NCBI RefSeq assembly: GCF_002288925.2
Contig: NW_022098045.1
Span: 1,748,237-1,812,236, forward strand
DNA from: Delphinapterus leucas
Lineage: Eukaryota; Chordata; Mammalia; Artiodactyla; Monodontidae
DNA length: 64,000 bases
Reading direction: 5' to 3'
Part shown: piece after piece, positions 11,697 to 22,329 of the stretch
Position numbering within the stretch: the stretch's first letter is position 1
Layout: each line of letters opens with the position of its first letter
Position numbers and translations under genes: made by a program
Notes under the pieces: model-generated
What the model saw: the letters and a program-made list of their open reading frames with translations, nothing else
Told to the model about the DNA's origin: nothing
The model's database searches: none

Positions 11697-12704
11697 GATG
11701 GGAAGTTTTCCCTAAAGTGGCAGGGTCAGTTTAGGGAACTGTATCAGTAAGGAATACTTTTGACTTCATAGACTAGAAATCCTACTAAGAGTGATGCTAT
11801 TTTCCTCATATAACTAGAAGTCTGGGAGTAATCTGTCCAGGCTAGCATAGCTACTCAAAAATATTATTAAGCACATGGCTGTCCATCCTGCTCTCTCTAC
11901 TGTGTGGGCCCCATCTTCATGATTACAGCCTCATAGTCACAGAATTATTGCTGCACTCTAGGTATAGAATTGATGTTACAGGGAAAGGAAAAACAAACAG
12001 TGAAGATAACATTCTGCACATTCTGTGTAATCCTAATTGGCCACAACTGTGTCCCATGGCCACCTCTAGTTTCAAGGATGTCTGGGATATTGACTTATTT
12101 TAGGTGGGTCCATTGCTGCCCTTAACAAAACCAAGGAACTTTCAATAACAGAAATAAAAAATAGACATTGGATAGACAAAGAACATTATCTGCTAAACGG
12201 CCTTCCCTGACAGAAGCATCTTCTTTGATATAAATAGTATATTGTTAGAGACTCGGTTCTGCAACAGCTAATTCCTGCTGGTTACATGAGTTGCATGTAT
12301 TGGCTCTCTAAATATCTGAACATGAATGTTATGCTTATTTTAAATACTCACAAAGTAAATTTTGTTTCATGAACATTTAAATACATTAAATACATTCTTC
12401 TTCACATGAACTATTTTAAAAAATGTATACAGTGTACTGATATTAACCCTAAAATCTCTATTGAGTTTACTACTTCAAATATTTTATATCATTTTCAAGA
12501 ACGTAATTTCTTCCAAATCTTTCATATTTCAGAATATTCCACTTGATATCTACTTTATTGAGAATATTGAAGCCATCCCTTCTCCTGTAAGTTCATCTCT
12601 CCACCTCCAAAGCCCTACTTCGCCTAGCCTTTTGTCTACGAGAAGGGAAAAAAAAGATCAGATCTCTATTTTAAGAGTAATTATTCAAATTACTGTTTTT
12701 TTTA
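11697..12704. other. Unassigned sequence
   Basis: No repeat family I can name. An 83-codon frame at 12461-12712 lacks any domain or conserved motif. Confidence 0.5.
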
Positions 12705-13860
12705 AAAAATGAACATTTTATTTTAGAATAGTTTATGATTTACAGAAAATTTGCAAAGATAGTACAGAGAATTCCCATAAACCCCATTCAGTTTCTCCTA
12801 TTATTAACATCTTACATTAGTATAATACATTCATTTGTCACAATTAATGAGCCAATACTGATACTTTATTAACTGATTTCTTTTTTTTTTTTTTTGTCCA
12901 CACCACGCGGTTTGCAGAATCTTAGTTTCCCGACCAGGGATCGAACCTGGGCCCAAGCAGTGAAAGCGCTGAGTTCTAACCACTGGTATGCCAGGGAATT
13001 CCTGATACTTTATTAACTAAAGTCCATACTTTATTCATACATTTGTTTTTACCTAATGCCCTTTTTCTATTCTAGAATCTCAATCAGGATTCCACATGAC
13101 AATTAGTTGTCATGTCTGCTTAGATTCCTCTTGTAATTTTGTAAAATATCCCTAAAATGGGATTTGTCTGATGTTTTTCTAATGAGCACACAAAGGTTAT
13201 ACGTTTTGGGGAGGAATACCACAGGGGTAAATTGTTTTTCATCACACCGTATCAAGGTTACATGCTGTCACCATGATTTTATTGTTGATGTTAGCCTTGA
13301 TCCCTGACTGAGGTAGTGTCTTCAGGTTTCTTCCTGTAAAGTTATCTTTTTTCTATGTTGTTCTCTTTGGACAGAAGTTGTTAGACATATCCCACACTTA
13401 AGAAGTAGTGAGTTAGTCTCCTCCTTCTTGGGGGGACAGTAGTAGCTACATAAAATATTTGGAATTCTTCTGCTTGGGAGATTTGTCTATTCTTCCCAAA
13501 TTATATATATATATTATATATATTCAATAATTTGCTTATATCATTATGGACTCACAGGTATTTATTTTATACTTTGGATTATATCCAAATACTACATTAT
13601 GTCATTGTTCAAACTGTTCCAATTTCGGCCATTTGAAACTCTTCAGTTGAATTCGGTGTCCCTTTGACATACTCCCATCATTGGTGTCTGTGTTTTTGTT
13701 TGTCTGGTTTGTTTTTTCAGCACTTCCATACTTTCTGGCACTATAAGATGTTCCAGGATCATCTTGTATATCTCCTACCCCAGGCATGGAATCAGCTATT
13801 TCTCCAAAAAGCCTTGGTTCCTTTTACTAGAGAATGGTATTAGAAAATAAGACCTGATTT
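12705..13860 (-). mobile_element. Old LINE-1 (L1M-class) 3' region, interrupted
   Basis: I recognise landmarks of an old mammalian L1 3' region: GATTTACAGAAAATTTGCAA, TTAACATCTTACATTAGTAT, GGGATTTGTCTGATGTTTTT, GAGATTTGTCTATTCTTCCC and AGAGAATGGTATTAGAAA, in consistent order. Orientation is inferred as minus from its resemblance to the antisense of L1 3' UTRs and is less certain than the identity. It is interrupted by a CHR-1-type SINE at 12859-13018 and contains a (TA)n run near 13503-13522. There is no coding capacity. Confidence 0.65.
12859..13018 (-). mobile_element. CHR-1-type SINE with perfect TSD
   Basis: Minus-strand tRNA-derived SINE (body 12875-13002) carrying the antisense B-box GGGATCGAACCTGGGC and a 5' end seen as CCAGGGAATTCC. 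The 3' poly(A) is read as T15 after 12880. It is flanked by a perfect 16-bp duplication, TGATACTTTATTAACT, at 12859-12874 and 13003-13018, which marks target-primed insertion into the older L1. At about 128 bp it is the short CHR-1 form. It is non-coding and depended on L1 proteins to move. Confidence 0.93.
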
Positions 13861-14252
13861 ACATATAATTTCACAATATATATAAATCAAAATCAAACCA
13901 TCATGATGTACACCTTTAACTTACACAGTGATGTACATCAATTATTTCTCGATAAAACTGGAAAAAAGTGCACGATCTATCCTTGCCTCCAAAAAAGAGA
14001 AAGAAACCAACACCTGGGTGATAGGTGCAAATTTACTTTTAAGTGCCAATTGTGATATAGTGTGGGAAGTACACTTGAATTGGATTCAAACTTGGAATGA
14101 GGAAAAAACAGATTCAAATCTTGGTTCTATGATTTTCTAACTGTGTAATTTTGAAGTAATGTTATTAATGTTAAGAAGTAATGTTATTAACCTCTATGAC
14201 CCTTCATCTCCTCCTATGTGTGTAGTATTAATAATAGCTAATGTCTGTAAAA
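13861..14252. other. Unassigned sequence with a local duplication
   Basis: Contains two perfect copies of GAAGTAATGTTATTAA at 14153-14168 and 14175-14190. The 70-codon frame at 13928-14140 has no recognisable product. Confidence 0.5.
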
Positions 14253-14453
14253 CAGGATTTCTCAACCTTGGAACTACTGACATATGTGCCAGATAATTCT
14301 TTGTTGTGAGATGCTGTTCTGTGCATTGTAGAGTATTTAGCAGCATCTCTGGCCTCTACCCACTAGATGCCAGTAGCATGCACCAGTAAAAATGACTCCA
14401 TACATTGCTAAATATCCCCTAGGGGACAAAACTGCCCCAGATGAAAACTATTG
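14253..14453 (+). mobile_element. MER5A-type hAT-Charlie fossil
   Basis: Starts CAGGATTTCTCAACCTTGG and contains the MER5A landmarks AATTCTTTGTTGTGAGATGC, TTTAGCAGCATCTCTGGCCT and CTACCCACTAGATGCCAG. It ends near GATGAAAACTATTGC. It is a short internally deleted hAT transposon of about 200 bp with no transposase. Diverged, as expected for a pre-placental or early placental insertion. Confidence 0.9.
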
Positions 14454-14459
14454 CAGCAG

Positions 14460-14790
14460 AATATTCAACTGCTTCCAAATACATTATTTCTTTAATGCTT
14501 ACAAAAAATCCCATGAGATTGAAATTATTTTACAGATGAAGAAAGGGTAAAAGAAAAAGTAAGAAACTTTCCCAAGTGTTCCTAGACAAATAGGTATGCT
14601 GAGGTTACAGCCTAGAAAGTCTAACGTCAAAACTCATGGTCTTAACAACAATACCACAACTGCCTCTGTAAAAGATATAAAGAATAATTCTGCCCTTACA
14701 GAGCTATAATGAGAATTAAATGTGATGTCATCTATAAGAACATGTCACATGGTACTTAGTGTAGAGGAGGCATTCAGTAAATGCTGGGGG
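14460..14790 (-). mobile_element. MIR SINE fragments
   Basis: 14470-14672 reads as antisense MIR (TTTTACAGATGAAGAAAG, then CTTTCCCAAG, then CTCATGGTCTTAACAACAATACC). 14700-14790 resembles the 3' part of MIR in the sense direction (GAGAATTAAATGTGATG... TTCAGTAAATGCTGG). Both are ancient and degenerate. Confidence 0.75.
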
Positions 14791-15169
14791 AATCTCTATC
14801 TGAATCACCTCCTGCCTCCACAGCAAGCTTTCTCTAATTCTTCTTCTTCTCGTACTTACCTTTAGTTCTTCCTTCTACAAGTTCTTACCTTCTGCTACAA
14901 ATGTACTTAGATCTTTTCCAAAGGAAGTAAGAATTTTCCCTTGATTGGTTTTCTCTTTCAAGTTATTACATTTTAACACCATATTCATATTTACTTCCCC
15001 TTCCTTATCCTTCAGGATTGATTCCATTTCTGTCTGTGAACTCCTACTGACCTAATCAGGGTGATAGCATTAGCAGGAGCTTGAGGGACATATACGTCCA
15101 CCACCTCTTTGCACAGATGAGAAAGTTGAAGCAAGAAATGCTTCATGATTTGCCAAGGACACATAACTA
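14791..15169. other. Unassigned sequence
   Basis: Pyrimidine-rich in parts. No family or coding signal that I can support. Confidence 0.4.
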
Positions 15170-15937
15170 GTTTTTTCTATAAAAGCCCTTCATGTCCTCA
15201 TCCCTATGGGTCTCTGCTTCATATCAAGTTACTAAACACTCCTTAAAACTTCCCTTTTTGATTTTTGTGACATCTGTTTTCTACTATGCTTTCTACTATG
15301 TATCCAACCTCTCCTTTTCCACATTCTTAACTAGTTTCTTTTCTTCTCTAACTCCTATATATAAACATTCAGCAAGCTGATGCCCTTAACTATGCTTCAT
15401 CTCTTTCCATTAATTGTTTTATCTCCCATGACTTCAGCAGTCATATATTTCTCTCAGATCTATACCTTTTACCTACCCCATATCCTGAGCCACAGACTCA
15501 CAGCTTTAATTGCCTAATGAAAATTCTTACTTAGATATCCTACAACTACTTTGAACAACATCTACGAAGGGGAAGTCATCATTTTTACTACTAAAGTATT
15601 CCTTTTAGCATCTGAATTTTTCTTCATAGAAAACTTATTTATTTTTATCTTCTTTTTAATCTCGATCACTCTCATATCAAATATGTGTCAAGTTCTATAT
15701 ACTTTTACCTCTGAAGTCTTTAATATATCTCTATTTCTCTGTAATTTCTATTACTCTAGTTTAAGCTTTTTTTAACTATTGCCTGGAACATTTACATAAT
15801 TCAATGAACAGCCTTCTACTTCAGTCTTTCCTTCCATAAATAATCTTGAAAATCATGACACATTAAATTTGTTGAAACACAGCCCACATAATGGATAGGC
15901 TGCTCAAAAACTATCAGTGGCTCCCCATTACCAAGAC
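15170..15937 (+). mobile_element. LINE-2 fragment (sense)
   Basis: The order of degenerate segments matches L2: pyrimidine-rich text, then ATATCCTACAACTACTTTGAACAACATC near 15535 (the 'hydrophobic list' part of L2), and CTATCAGTGGCTCCCCATTA near 15911. The frames at 15192-15380 and 15551-15775 are chance frames in the pyrimidine-rich strand. Heavily mutated, with approximate ends. Confidence 0.55.
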
Positions 15938-16000
15938 CAGTGCAGTTCAATAAAGTAGCCACTAACCACCTGTGGCTATTGAGCCTGAAGTGTGGTTATT

Positions 16001-16425
16001 AAAAAGTGAGATGATGCAACTAGAGATTATCATACTAAGTGAAGTAAGTCAGAAAGTGAAAGACAAGTACCATATGATATCATTTATACATGGAATCTAA
16101 TATATGACACAAATGAACTTAACTATGAAACAGAAACAGAATCACGGACATAGAGAACAGACTGGTGTTTGCCAAGGCAGGTGGCAGGGGGGAGGTGGGA
16201 GAGGGATGGACTGGGAGTTTGGGATTAGCAGATGCAAACTATTACATACAGAATGGATAAACAACAAGGTCCTACTGTATAGCACAGGGAACTATACTCA
16301 ATATCCTGTGATAAACGATAATGGAAAAGAAAATGAGAAAGAATGTATGTATATGCATAACTGAGTCACTTTGCTGTACAGCAGTAATTAACACAACATT
16401 GTAAATCAACTAAAGCTCAATTTAA
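16001..16425 (+). mobile_element. LINE-1 3' end, 5'-truncated
   Basis: Sense-strand L1 3' end starting near 16015 and passing ACTAAGTGAAGTAAGTCAG, the G-rich 3' UTR tract (16180-16200) and CTATAGCACAGGGAACTA-type text. It ends at ACAACATTGTAAATCAACTA plus a short A-rich tail. The target duplication AAAAAGTGAGATGA lies at 16001-16014, and its partner at 16644-16657 sits beyond the SINE that later inserted at the tail. A 5' truncation to about 410 bp is typical. The 86-codon frame at 16104-16364 is 3' UTR, not a gene. Confidence 0.93.
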
Positions 16426-16657
16426 AAAAAGTGAGGGGCTTCCCTGGTGGCGCAGTGGTTGAGAGTCTGCCTGCCGATGCAGGGGACACGGGTTCATGCC
16501 CCGGTCTGGGAAGATTCCACATGCCGCGGAGCGGCTGGGCCCGTGAGCCATGGCTGCTGAGCCTGCGCGTCCGGAGCCTGTGCTTCGCAATGGGAGAGGC
16601 CACAACAGCGAGAGGCCCGCGTACCGCAAAAAAAAAAAAAAAGAAAAAGTGAGATGA
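16426..16657 (+). mobile_element. CHR-2-type SINE nested at the L1 tail
   Basis: Body 16436-16643. The A box TGGCGCAGTGG is at 16448-16458 and the B box GGTTCATGCC at 16491-16500; these are internal RNA polymerase III promoter elements inherited from a tRNA. A non-tRNA body and a poly(A) of about 16 follow. The duplication AAAAAGTGAG occurs at 16426-16435 and again at 16644-16653, showing that the SINE inserted into the right-hand duplication of the preceding L1. The frame 16431-16652 is a SINE read-through, not a protein. Confidence 0.95.
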
Positions 16658-16871
16658 GCTGGAAGTATAAAATACATGTTGGGTTTTAAGGACAGTACCC
16701 CAAAATGTAAAATATCTTCGTAATATTTATACATATTACATGCTGAAATGGTAATATTTGGATGTGTTGTGTTGAGCACAGTATTAAAATTAATTTCACC
16801 TTTATTAACTGAGTAATAGAAATTTCAAATTGCATATGTGGTTCACAATATATTTCTATTAGACAGTGATG

Positions 16872-17599
16872 GCCCAGACAACTAAGCATACACTGCTCAG
16901 ATTCTCATGCAAAATCCACCAGAATTTCCTGACGGTTTAGGGGACTGCTATTCCCTAACCATGTCCCCACTCTTTACTACCTTCATGTCTCTGCTCATTG
17001 TTTGCTCCTAATATAGCTCCCTGTCCCCCATTTCTGCCCATTAGGACTCTTTTATTATTGAATACCTAAAACTTAATTCAAGAAAGTATAAGCAAAAAGA
17101 CATTTTACCGGCTGTGTAGCTGAAAAGTCTAGCTATTAATATGAGAAACAGTTGGACATGGAGGCTTGGGTAATGTTATCAAGATGTGAGGTTCATTCTT
17201 ATCCTCTCTCTCTTTCTTTTTTGCTCTCTCTCTGCCCCCCTTCATTTCTTTCTCTTTTCATCTCTCACCTCTTCTTTCCTTTGTGTTGGTTTCAATTTAC
17301 TTTCAAGCTCTCTCCATGTAGTAAACTTTGTAGCTCCAAGTTCAGCAGCCTTAAAATTAAAAACTGCCTTTCCACTGTATTGGGTCATATATCTTCAAGG
17401 TAATAGTCAGGTTTGGGCCACATGCAAGTCATGAAGGATGGGGTCAGCCTCACCCAACCACACAGCCTGAAAAGATGGAAGATAGGTTATCCCTGGATGA
17501 AAATCAAGGTAAAGATACCAGAAGACAAGGAAATGCTTTCTGAGCAGATGAAACTAATAGATGTAATTGACATCTTTTTCAAAGTTCATCTCAAATAGA
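16872..17599. other. Unassigned, with a CT-rich tract
   Basis: A pyrimidine-rich tract of CTCTCTCT and TTTCTTT lies at about 17200-17280. The short frames at 17152-17403, 17186-17434 and 17413-17598 overlap each other in different frames and show no domain. I see no confident repeat. Confidence 0.5.
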
Positions 17600-17845
17600 T
17601 TCCCACCATGGGACTGTTTCACCTCCCAAATTGGCTGTGACTTCTCTCTTCCCTAAATCCGCAATCCATATTTTTTGCTCCTCTCCTGTGGCAACTGCCA
17701 TATTCTATATTGTACTATATTTATTTCTGTGATCATGTTAGATCCCTTTCCTCCAACTCTCATTTTATTACAGTATTCTAATGAGGCCCTCACAGTCCAT
17801 TGAACGCATAATAGAAATCACATATTTATTGAATTGAGTTGTTGT
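17600..17845 (+). mobile_element. Possible LINE-2 3' end
   Basis: Resembles a degenerate L2 3' end, closing with GAACGCATAATAGAAATCACATATTTATTGAATTGA-type text near 17803 (compare the usual 'CAATAAATATTTGTTGAATGA' ending of L2). Weak. Confidence 0.4.
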
Positions 17846-18259
17846 TTAGCCCTGAATATTTTTCAGGTGGGAGATTTATAACACAAAAAATTAATTTAGA
17901 GCCATCAGTAATTAAAAGTAACTTAATATAGTTAAGGTTTTCATGAGAGAAGAAAAGTAATACTTAATTTCTATATTCATACAGTATGTGCAGAAAATTC
18001 AAATTTGTAATAATAGATTAAAATATTTTAAAATAACCTTGACTTTTATATATGACTATATTTAGAGTTACAGGAGAAAAAAAGTGTTAGAAAAGAGAAA
18101 ATCAGAAAGGGTAAGAAAACAGGCAAAAAGTAGGGAAAATCAGGCAGAGTAGGAGGAGGAAAGGCTGAATGTCACAGAGAGGAGACCTGCAAAAAGCAGC
18201 AGAGTGAGAAAATAAGATCAGGAATCCGTTTTCTAACTCCTATGCATTAAAGACAAAGG
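17846..18259. other. Unassigned AT- and purine-rich sequence
   Basis: Purine-rich stretch at about 18070-18200. No gene or repeat family that I can support. Confidence 0.5.
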
Positions 18260-18675
18260 AAAAGAAAAACAGGGAAGAAAAATTTGATCATATGTGGTAA
18301 AAATAATCTTAGACTAAAATTAAAAGGCAAACAGCAATTTGGGGAAAAATTGTTAACAAGGATTACAGATTAAGAACAGTGCCTCACATAGTAGATTTGT
18401 TAAATGAATGAATAAAGCCTTGGATTTCTAATATATAACATAAGGAGCTCCTACAAATAAGTAAAGCTATAGTAGAAAACTTGTCAAAGGACAGGATCAA
18501 AAGGAGAAATACAAATGATTAAAAAGCATGTGAAATTTTAAATGAATTCAAAATGCAAAATCAAAAAAAGAAAAAGCAAACAAAATGCAAAATCAAGCCA
18601 TGAGCTATTTTTACCTCATATAATGCTATGGGAATGTGAATTTATATTTTTCTGGAAAACAATTTGATATTGTAT
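18260..18675 (+). mobile_element. Old LINE-1 ORF2 C-terminal fragment
   Basis: Degenerate sense L1: AAGGAGCTCCTACAAATAAG near 18443, CAAAGGACAGGATCAAAAGG near 18485, GAGAAATACAAATGATTAA near 18504, and a TTTCTGGAAAACAATTTGAT ending. These follow the order of the ORF2 C-terminal region of old L1s. A small L2/MIR-like end (CAGTGCCTCACATAGTAGAT... AAATGAATGAATAAA, 18378-18416) appears to be inserted. Confidence 0.6.
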
Positions 18676-19050
18676 TGTTTAGCTATTGCTGCATAGCAAA
18701 CACCTTTAAGATTTCAGTGCCTTTCAAAAATAAGCATTTATTTCCCACTTACAAGTTTCTGGGGCAGCAGGGATGGCTCTGCTCCATACTGAAATTCTGG
18801 CTGGTGTGGTCACCTCTAAAATGTACCTCATTCTTCTCCTGAAACCAGTGGGCTGGCCAGAGCAAGTTTTTCTCATGGTAAAGGCAGAGGTACAGGAGAG
18901 CAAGTGGAAATGTGCTAGACTCCTTAGGACTCAGGCTCAGGCTCAACACAGACCATAAGCCAAAGGGCATCCTGAGACCCAACTGTGAGTCAAAGAGCAG
19001 GGACATATGCTCCATCCAAATAAAACCACCATAGGGTTATGGATTCAGTG
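18676..19050 (-). mobile_element. MaLR/MLT1-type LTR (antisense)
   Basis: Begins on + with GTTTAGCTATTGCTGCATAGCAAACACC, then AAGCATTTATTTCCCACTTACAAG. This is the antisense 3' end of a mammalian MaLR (MLT1-like) LTR with its polyadenylation signal on the - strand. It continues with diverged LTR body to about 19050. No open frame of viral type is present. Confidence 0.65.
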
Positions 19051-19171
19051 GAGGAGGAAGAATTGGGCCAAGCATTCGATCTCCTACAGATACTTTTCTG
19101 GAAAATGTTAATAAATGTCCAGAAGTCTCAAACTGGCAACCCAAATGTGCAAGCCTGTCCCTGTCCATTGT

Positions 19172-19374
19172 TGGTTTTTTTTGTGGTACGCGGGCCTCTC
19201 ACTGTTGTGGCCTCTCCCGTTGCGGAGCACAGGCTCCTGACGCGCAGGCTCAGCGGCCATGGCTCATGGGCCCAGCCGCTCCGCGGCATGTGGGATCTTT
19301 CCGGACTGGGGCACGAACCCGTGTCCCCTGCATCGGCAGGCGGACTCTCAACCACTGCGCCACCAGGGAAGCCC
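19172..19374 (-). mobile_element. CHR-2-type SINE
   Basis: Complete antisense copy: poly-T, GTGGTACGCGGGCCTCTCAC, the antisense B box GGGGCACGAACCCG near 19309 and the antisense A-box side CCACTGCGCCACCAGGGAAG. It ends GCCC at 19374. The duplication is not clean because both flanks are T/G-rich (TTGTTGGTTTT against TTGTTTTGGTGG). The overlapping frames on both strands (19039-19555) are SINE artefacts that recur with nearly the same peptide at every copy in this window. Confidence 0.93.
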
Positions 19375-20016
19375 TTGTTTTTGTTTTGGTGGTTGTGGTT
19401 TGAATGCCCTTCCACAGGGCATGCATTCTCCAGTGTCTACCACAGACCCCACCACTCCATATTATCCCACACTTAACACCTTTGTAGGGACTCGATTTGA
19501 CCCAGCAGGTGTTTGAGCTTGACTTCCTTTGTTTAGAGTGACAGCATTCCACCACTACTGCTAATTGTGAAAAAACTGAAAATTCATCAAAAGTCCAAAT
19601 ATAATAAATTAATGTTCAGACATAATATACAATATTATATAGACAAATATTACTTTTGTAAATTATATTTAATAATACCTGGAAATCTTTCCAATGTAGT
19701 AATGAAAAAAGTATCAGGATTTATAGTTATATATAATTATGTTTTAAGTTTTGTAAGTGAAATAATGTATATATACATTAACTACATTTATTAGAAAGGA
19801 CTGGTAGAAAATATATCAGATATATGTACCCATCTCTGAATGTTAAAATTACCAATAATTGTTGTTTTCTTCTTTGTATCATTCTGTATCATTGCAATTC
19901 CCTACAATGAATATTATTACTTTTTTAATCCAAAAATAAATAAATAAAAAACAAAATGCTCTCTTGACCACAAATCTAGATAGGACATTTAAACATTAAT
20001 CATACTACTAGGTCTT
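19375..20016. other. Unassigned AT-rich sequence
   Basis: A 75-codon AT-rich frame at 19567-19794 is low-complexity and not gene-like. A (AAAT)n-like stretch lies near 19935-19955. Nothing else recognised. Confidence 0.5.
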
Positions 20017-20240
20017 AAAAGTAATTTCAGGGCTTCCCTGGTGGCACAGTGGTTGAGAGTCCGCTTGCCTATGCAAGGGACACGGGTTCGTGCCCCAGTC
20101 CGGGAAGATCCCACATGCCGCGGAGCGACTGGGCCCGTGAGCCATGGCCGCTGAGCCTGCGCGTCCGGAGCCTGTGCTCCGCAACGGGAGAGGCCACAAC
20201 AGTGAGAGGCCCGCGTGTCGCAAAAAAAAAAGTAATTTCA
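20017..20240 (+). mobile_element. CHR-2-type SINE with perfect 13-bp TSD
   Basis: Body 20030-20227 in sense orientation with the A-box region TGGCACAGTGG, B box GGTTCGTGCCC and a short poly(A). The duplication AAAAGTAATTTCA is identical at 20017-20029 and 20228-20240. The identical duplications and short, clean tail suggest a comparatively recent insertion for this window. The three SINE frames on both strands here are not proteins. Confidence 0.96.
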
Positions 20241-20306
20241 CACAGTACCATCCCTTTCAGTTTGCAACTTGGAAGCTGAGTATAGTGGTTCCATACTTGG
20301 TTAATA

Positions 20307-20609
20307 CAGGCATACCTCGGAGATATTGTGAGTTCGGTTCCAGATGACAGCAACAAAAAACAAACATTGCAATAAAGCGGGTCACATGAATTTTTTGGTT
20401 TCCCAGTGCATATGAAAGTTATGTTTACACTGTAGTGTAGTCTAGTAAGTGTGCAATAGCATTATGTCTAAAAAAATGTACATACCTTAATTAAAAAATA
20501 CTTTACTGCTAAAAATGCTAACCATCATCTGACAACGCAGGGTTGCCACAATCCTTCAATTTGCAAAAACCACAATATTTGTGAAGCACAATAAAACAAG
20601 GTATGCCTG
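20307..20609 (+). mobile_element. Tigger1-like DNA transposon, internally deleted
   Basis: Terminal inverted repeats CAGGCATACCTCGG (20307) and CAAGGTATGCCTG (ending 20609) are bordered by TA at 20305-20306 and 20610-20611. The left arm follows Tigger1 to CTAACCATCATCTGA near 20530 and then jumps directly to CGCAGGGTTGCCACAA of the right arm. The whole transposase gene is therefore gone, leaving a MITE of 303 bp. The ends are well conserved. Confidence 0.95.
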
Positions 20610-20611
20610 TA

Positions 20612-20739
20612 TGCACCATTCACTCCTCCCTCTGTATGGTATAGTCCCTTATATTATTTATCAGTGTGTTTTCTTCCCCACATAAATTACACATGACCTT
20701 CGGGGCAGTGATAGCTTTATTACATTTCTCAGGTTACCC
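20612..20739. other. Unassigned spacer
   Basis: No recognisable element. Confidence 0.4.
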
Positions 20740-20980
20740 AGTACAATGCCTTACACACAATAATAATGATAATAATAACACACTAGATACATTATTTCAT
20801 TTAATCTTCACCACAGTCTTACAAGTTACATAATGTCATTCCTATTTGGTCCTCATTTAACGGATGAGGAAGATGAGACTTTGAGACATTAAGTAATTTA
20901 CCCAAGATTACACACAGAATTAGTGGCAAAGCCAGGATCTGAGTCCAAGCAGTTTGGTTCCACAGTCTTCTCTGAACAAA
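20740..20980 (-). mobile_element. MIR SINE (antisense)
   Basis: Antisense MIR order: TTATTTCATTTAATCTTCACCACAG, ACGGATGAGGAAGATGAGAC, AAGTAATTTACCCAAGATTACACA, and CCAGGATCTGAGTCCAAGCAG. Ancient and degenerate. Confidence 0.85.
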
Positions 20981-21029
20981 GAAAAGTCATTACATGTACT
21001 AGTCTTGGGTCCATGTCCATAAGATTCAT

Positions 21030-21440
21030 TTCTTCTCTTTGTCTGCTCTCTTCTACATCCTAAGGGGGTCTGAGTCCTGCCGCCTGTGTTTCTCAAACTC
21101 CCTTGTCAACTCATTTGCTTGGGTTTGGCTAGTGAAAGACACTAGTGGGATACTAGCGGATGGGAGGAAGGAAGAAAGCAGGAGATTTACTCCCTCCCCT
21201 TGCTGAGAGCAGCCTCATCAGTCTGGTCTCCAGCGCTCACTGGGCTGAGCTGCCATGGTTCCAGCTTCTGCTATGTGGCCCTGGTGCCCCTGGACCTTCT
21301 CCTTTTCCCCTCCAGCCAGGGCTTCCACACCTTGTTGTTGTTAATCTCTGACTCAGTGACCTGTTCAGCTTCTTGGCCCCTCCCTAATCTGTTTAACCAA
21401 TTCCATGGACTAAATTCCCTGTTTCAAATATAGACATTTT
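21030..21440 (+). mobile_element. LTR-like dispersed repeat, family unassigned
   Basis: GC-richer than its surroundings. I recognise a common mammalian dispersed repeat from the run of motifs TCTCAAACTCCCTTGTCAAC, GGCTAGTGAAAGACACTAGT, CCATGGTTCCAGCTTCTGCT and TTGTTGTTGTTAATCTCTGA. The texture is LTR-like, but I cannot name the family. The two frames at 21160-21433 overlap in different frames and are not supported as genes. Confidence 0.5.
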
Positions 21441-21654
21441 CCACAAAACATCTTCTCAGTTAAAACTGTCCCAGAAGAATGCCTACAGGTCTTCATATCC
21501 AAACTTCATAGATTATATGTATTTCTCAATAAAATGTTTTTTTGATTGATATTTATAAAGGAAATGTTAATATTTAGATCCCAAAACTCTACAGACCATT
21601 TTAAACAAAATAAAGTCCCCCAGTATGAGGGGAAAGCATTGTGCTACATTCCAA

Positions 21655-21885
21655 ATACAAATGGTAGCACATTAGAATCACCTACAGACATTTTAAAAAG
21701 TGTGCCAACACCAGCCAAGGACTATTACTATGCCACTCTTGGAGCCCTGACCTCACATGTTTGTTCGAAATCGACTTCCACCAACCTATAAGGGCAGGCA
21801 ATTTCTTTGTTTACTGCTAGAGTTCCATCTTTTAGAATGATATCTGGCATATATTAGGTGTTCAATAAATAGTTTTTAAAAATTA
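21655..21885 (+). mobile_element. hAT-type MER fragment followed by LINE-2 3' end
   Basis: 21670-21790 resembles the common 'CATCAGAATCACCTGGAGGGCTT' class of hAT-Charlie fossils (GTAGCACATTAGAATCACCT at 21665). 21790-21880 has an L2 3' end pattern, GGCAGGCAATTTCTTTGTTTAC then TATCTGGCATATATTAGGTGTTCAATAAATAG. Both are ancient. Confidence 0.55.
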
Positions 21886-22329
21886 AGCACCTAGTAGGTG
21901 CTTTAGTTATTTCATCTATAAATTTCAGAGGATTTCCACCACAGTACTTTTGACTGAATTGCAAATGAATCAAGTGGCCACTTTTTGACACTTTTAAAAT
22001 TAATAGTTAAAACTACAGAATATTCTCTGATTGAAGAGGGAAAACCATAGAGACCTATGGAAGAATTCATCTTTGGCCAGCAATGATCAGAGCTTGTATT
22101 ACTTTAGAGTTGTCCTGAAAACCAAAGGTCTTCAGAGGTCCAGCAAAGGAGAGAAGGAACCTTTCTAAAACCACTACCAAAAAATAAAAAATAAAAAAGC
22201 AAAGGATGGAACGGAGTCACTGAGAGTCAGAATTTCCCCCCTACCCACTCTAGCACAAGAATCGGGAGACTTTTTTGAGAAACAATGTAGTTTTGGCAAA
22301 GATAGTATGTGGCTTTGGACAGTGCCTTA
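21886..22329. other. Unassigned sequence
   Basis: An A-rich (AAAAAAT)n-like stretch lies at about 22178-22198. I recognise nothing else. Confidence 0.5.

Larger units (their letters stand above)
15938..16871 (+). mobile_element. hAT-Charlie-type transposon, split by L1 and SINE
   Basis: The left end CAGTGCAGTTCAATAAAG and the right end TTAGACAGTGATG are inverted-repeat-like. Flanks of 8 bp, ACCAAGAC (15930-15937) and GCCCAGAC (16872-16879), match at 6 of 8 positions, as expected for an aged hAT duplication. The body has the landmarks TGTGGCTATTGAGCC and AATTAATTTCACC. The transposon proper is 15938-16014 plus 16658-16871; the middle is filled by an L1 3' end and a CHR-2 SINE. No transposase frame remains. 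The exact subfamily is not assigned. Confidence 0.8.

Noticed and set aside
19039..19555. Repeated proline/serine/arginine-rich peptides on both strands, also at 16406-16779, 20008-20356, 22752-23012, 43061-43534 and 45321-45751
   Set aside because: They are six-frame translations of the same CHR SINE sequence and do not form a protein family.
20030..20227. tRNA-gene-like A and B boxes
   Set aside because: They belong to tRNA-derived CHR SINEs followed by a non-tRNA body and poly(A); no cloverleaf with acceptor stem closes.
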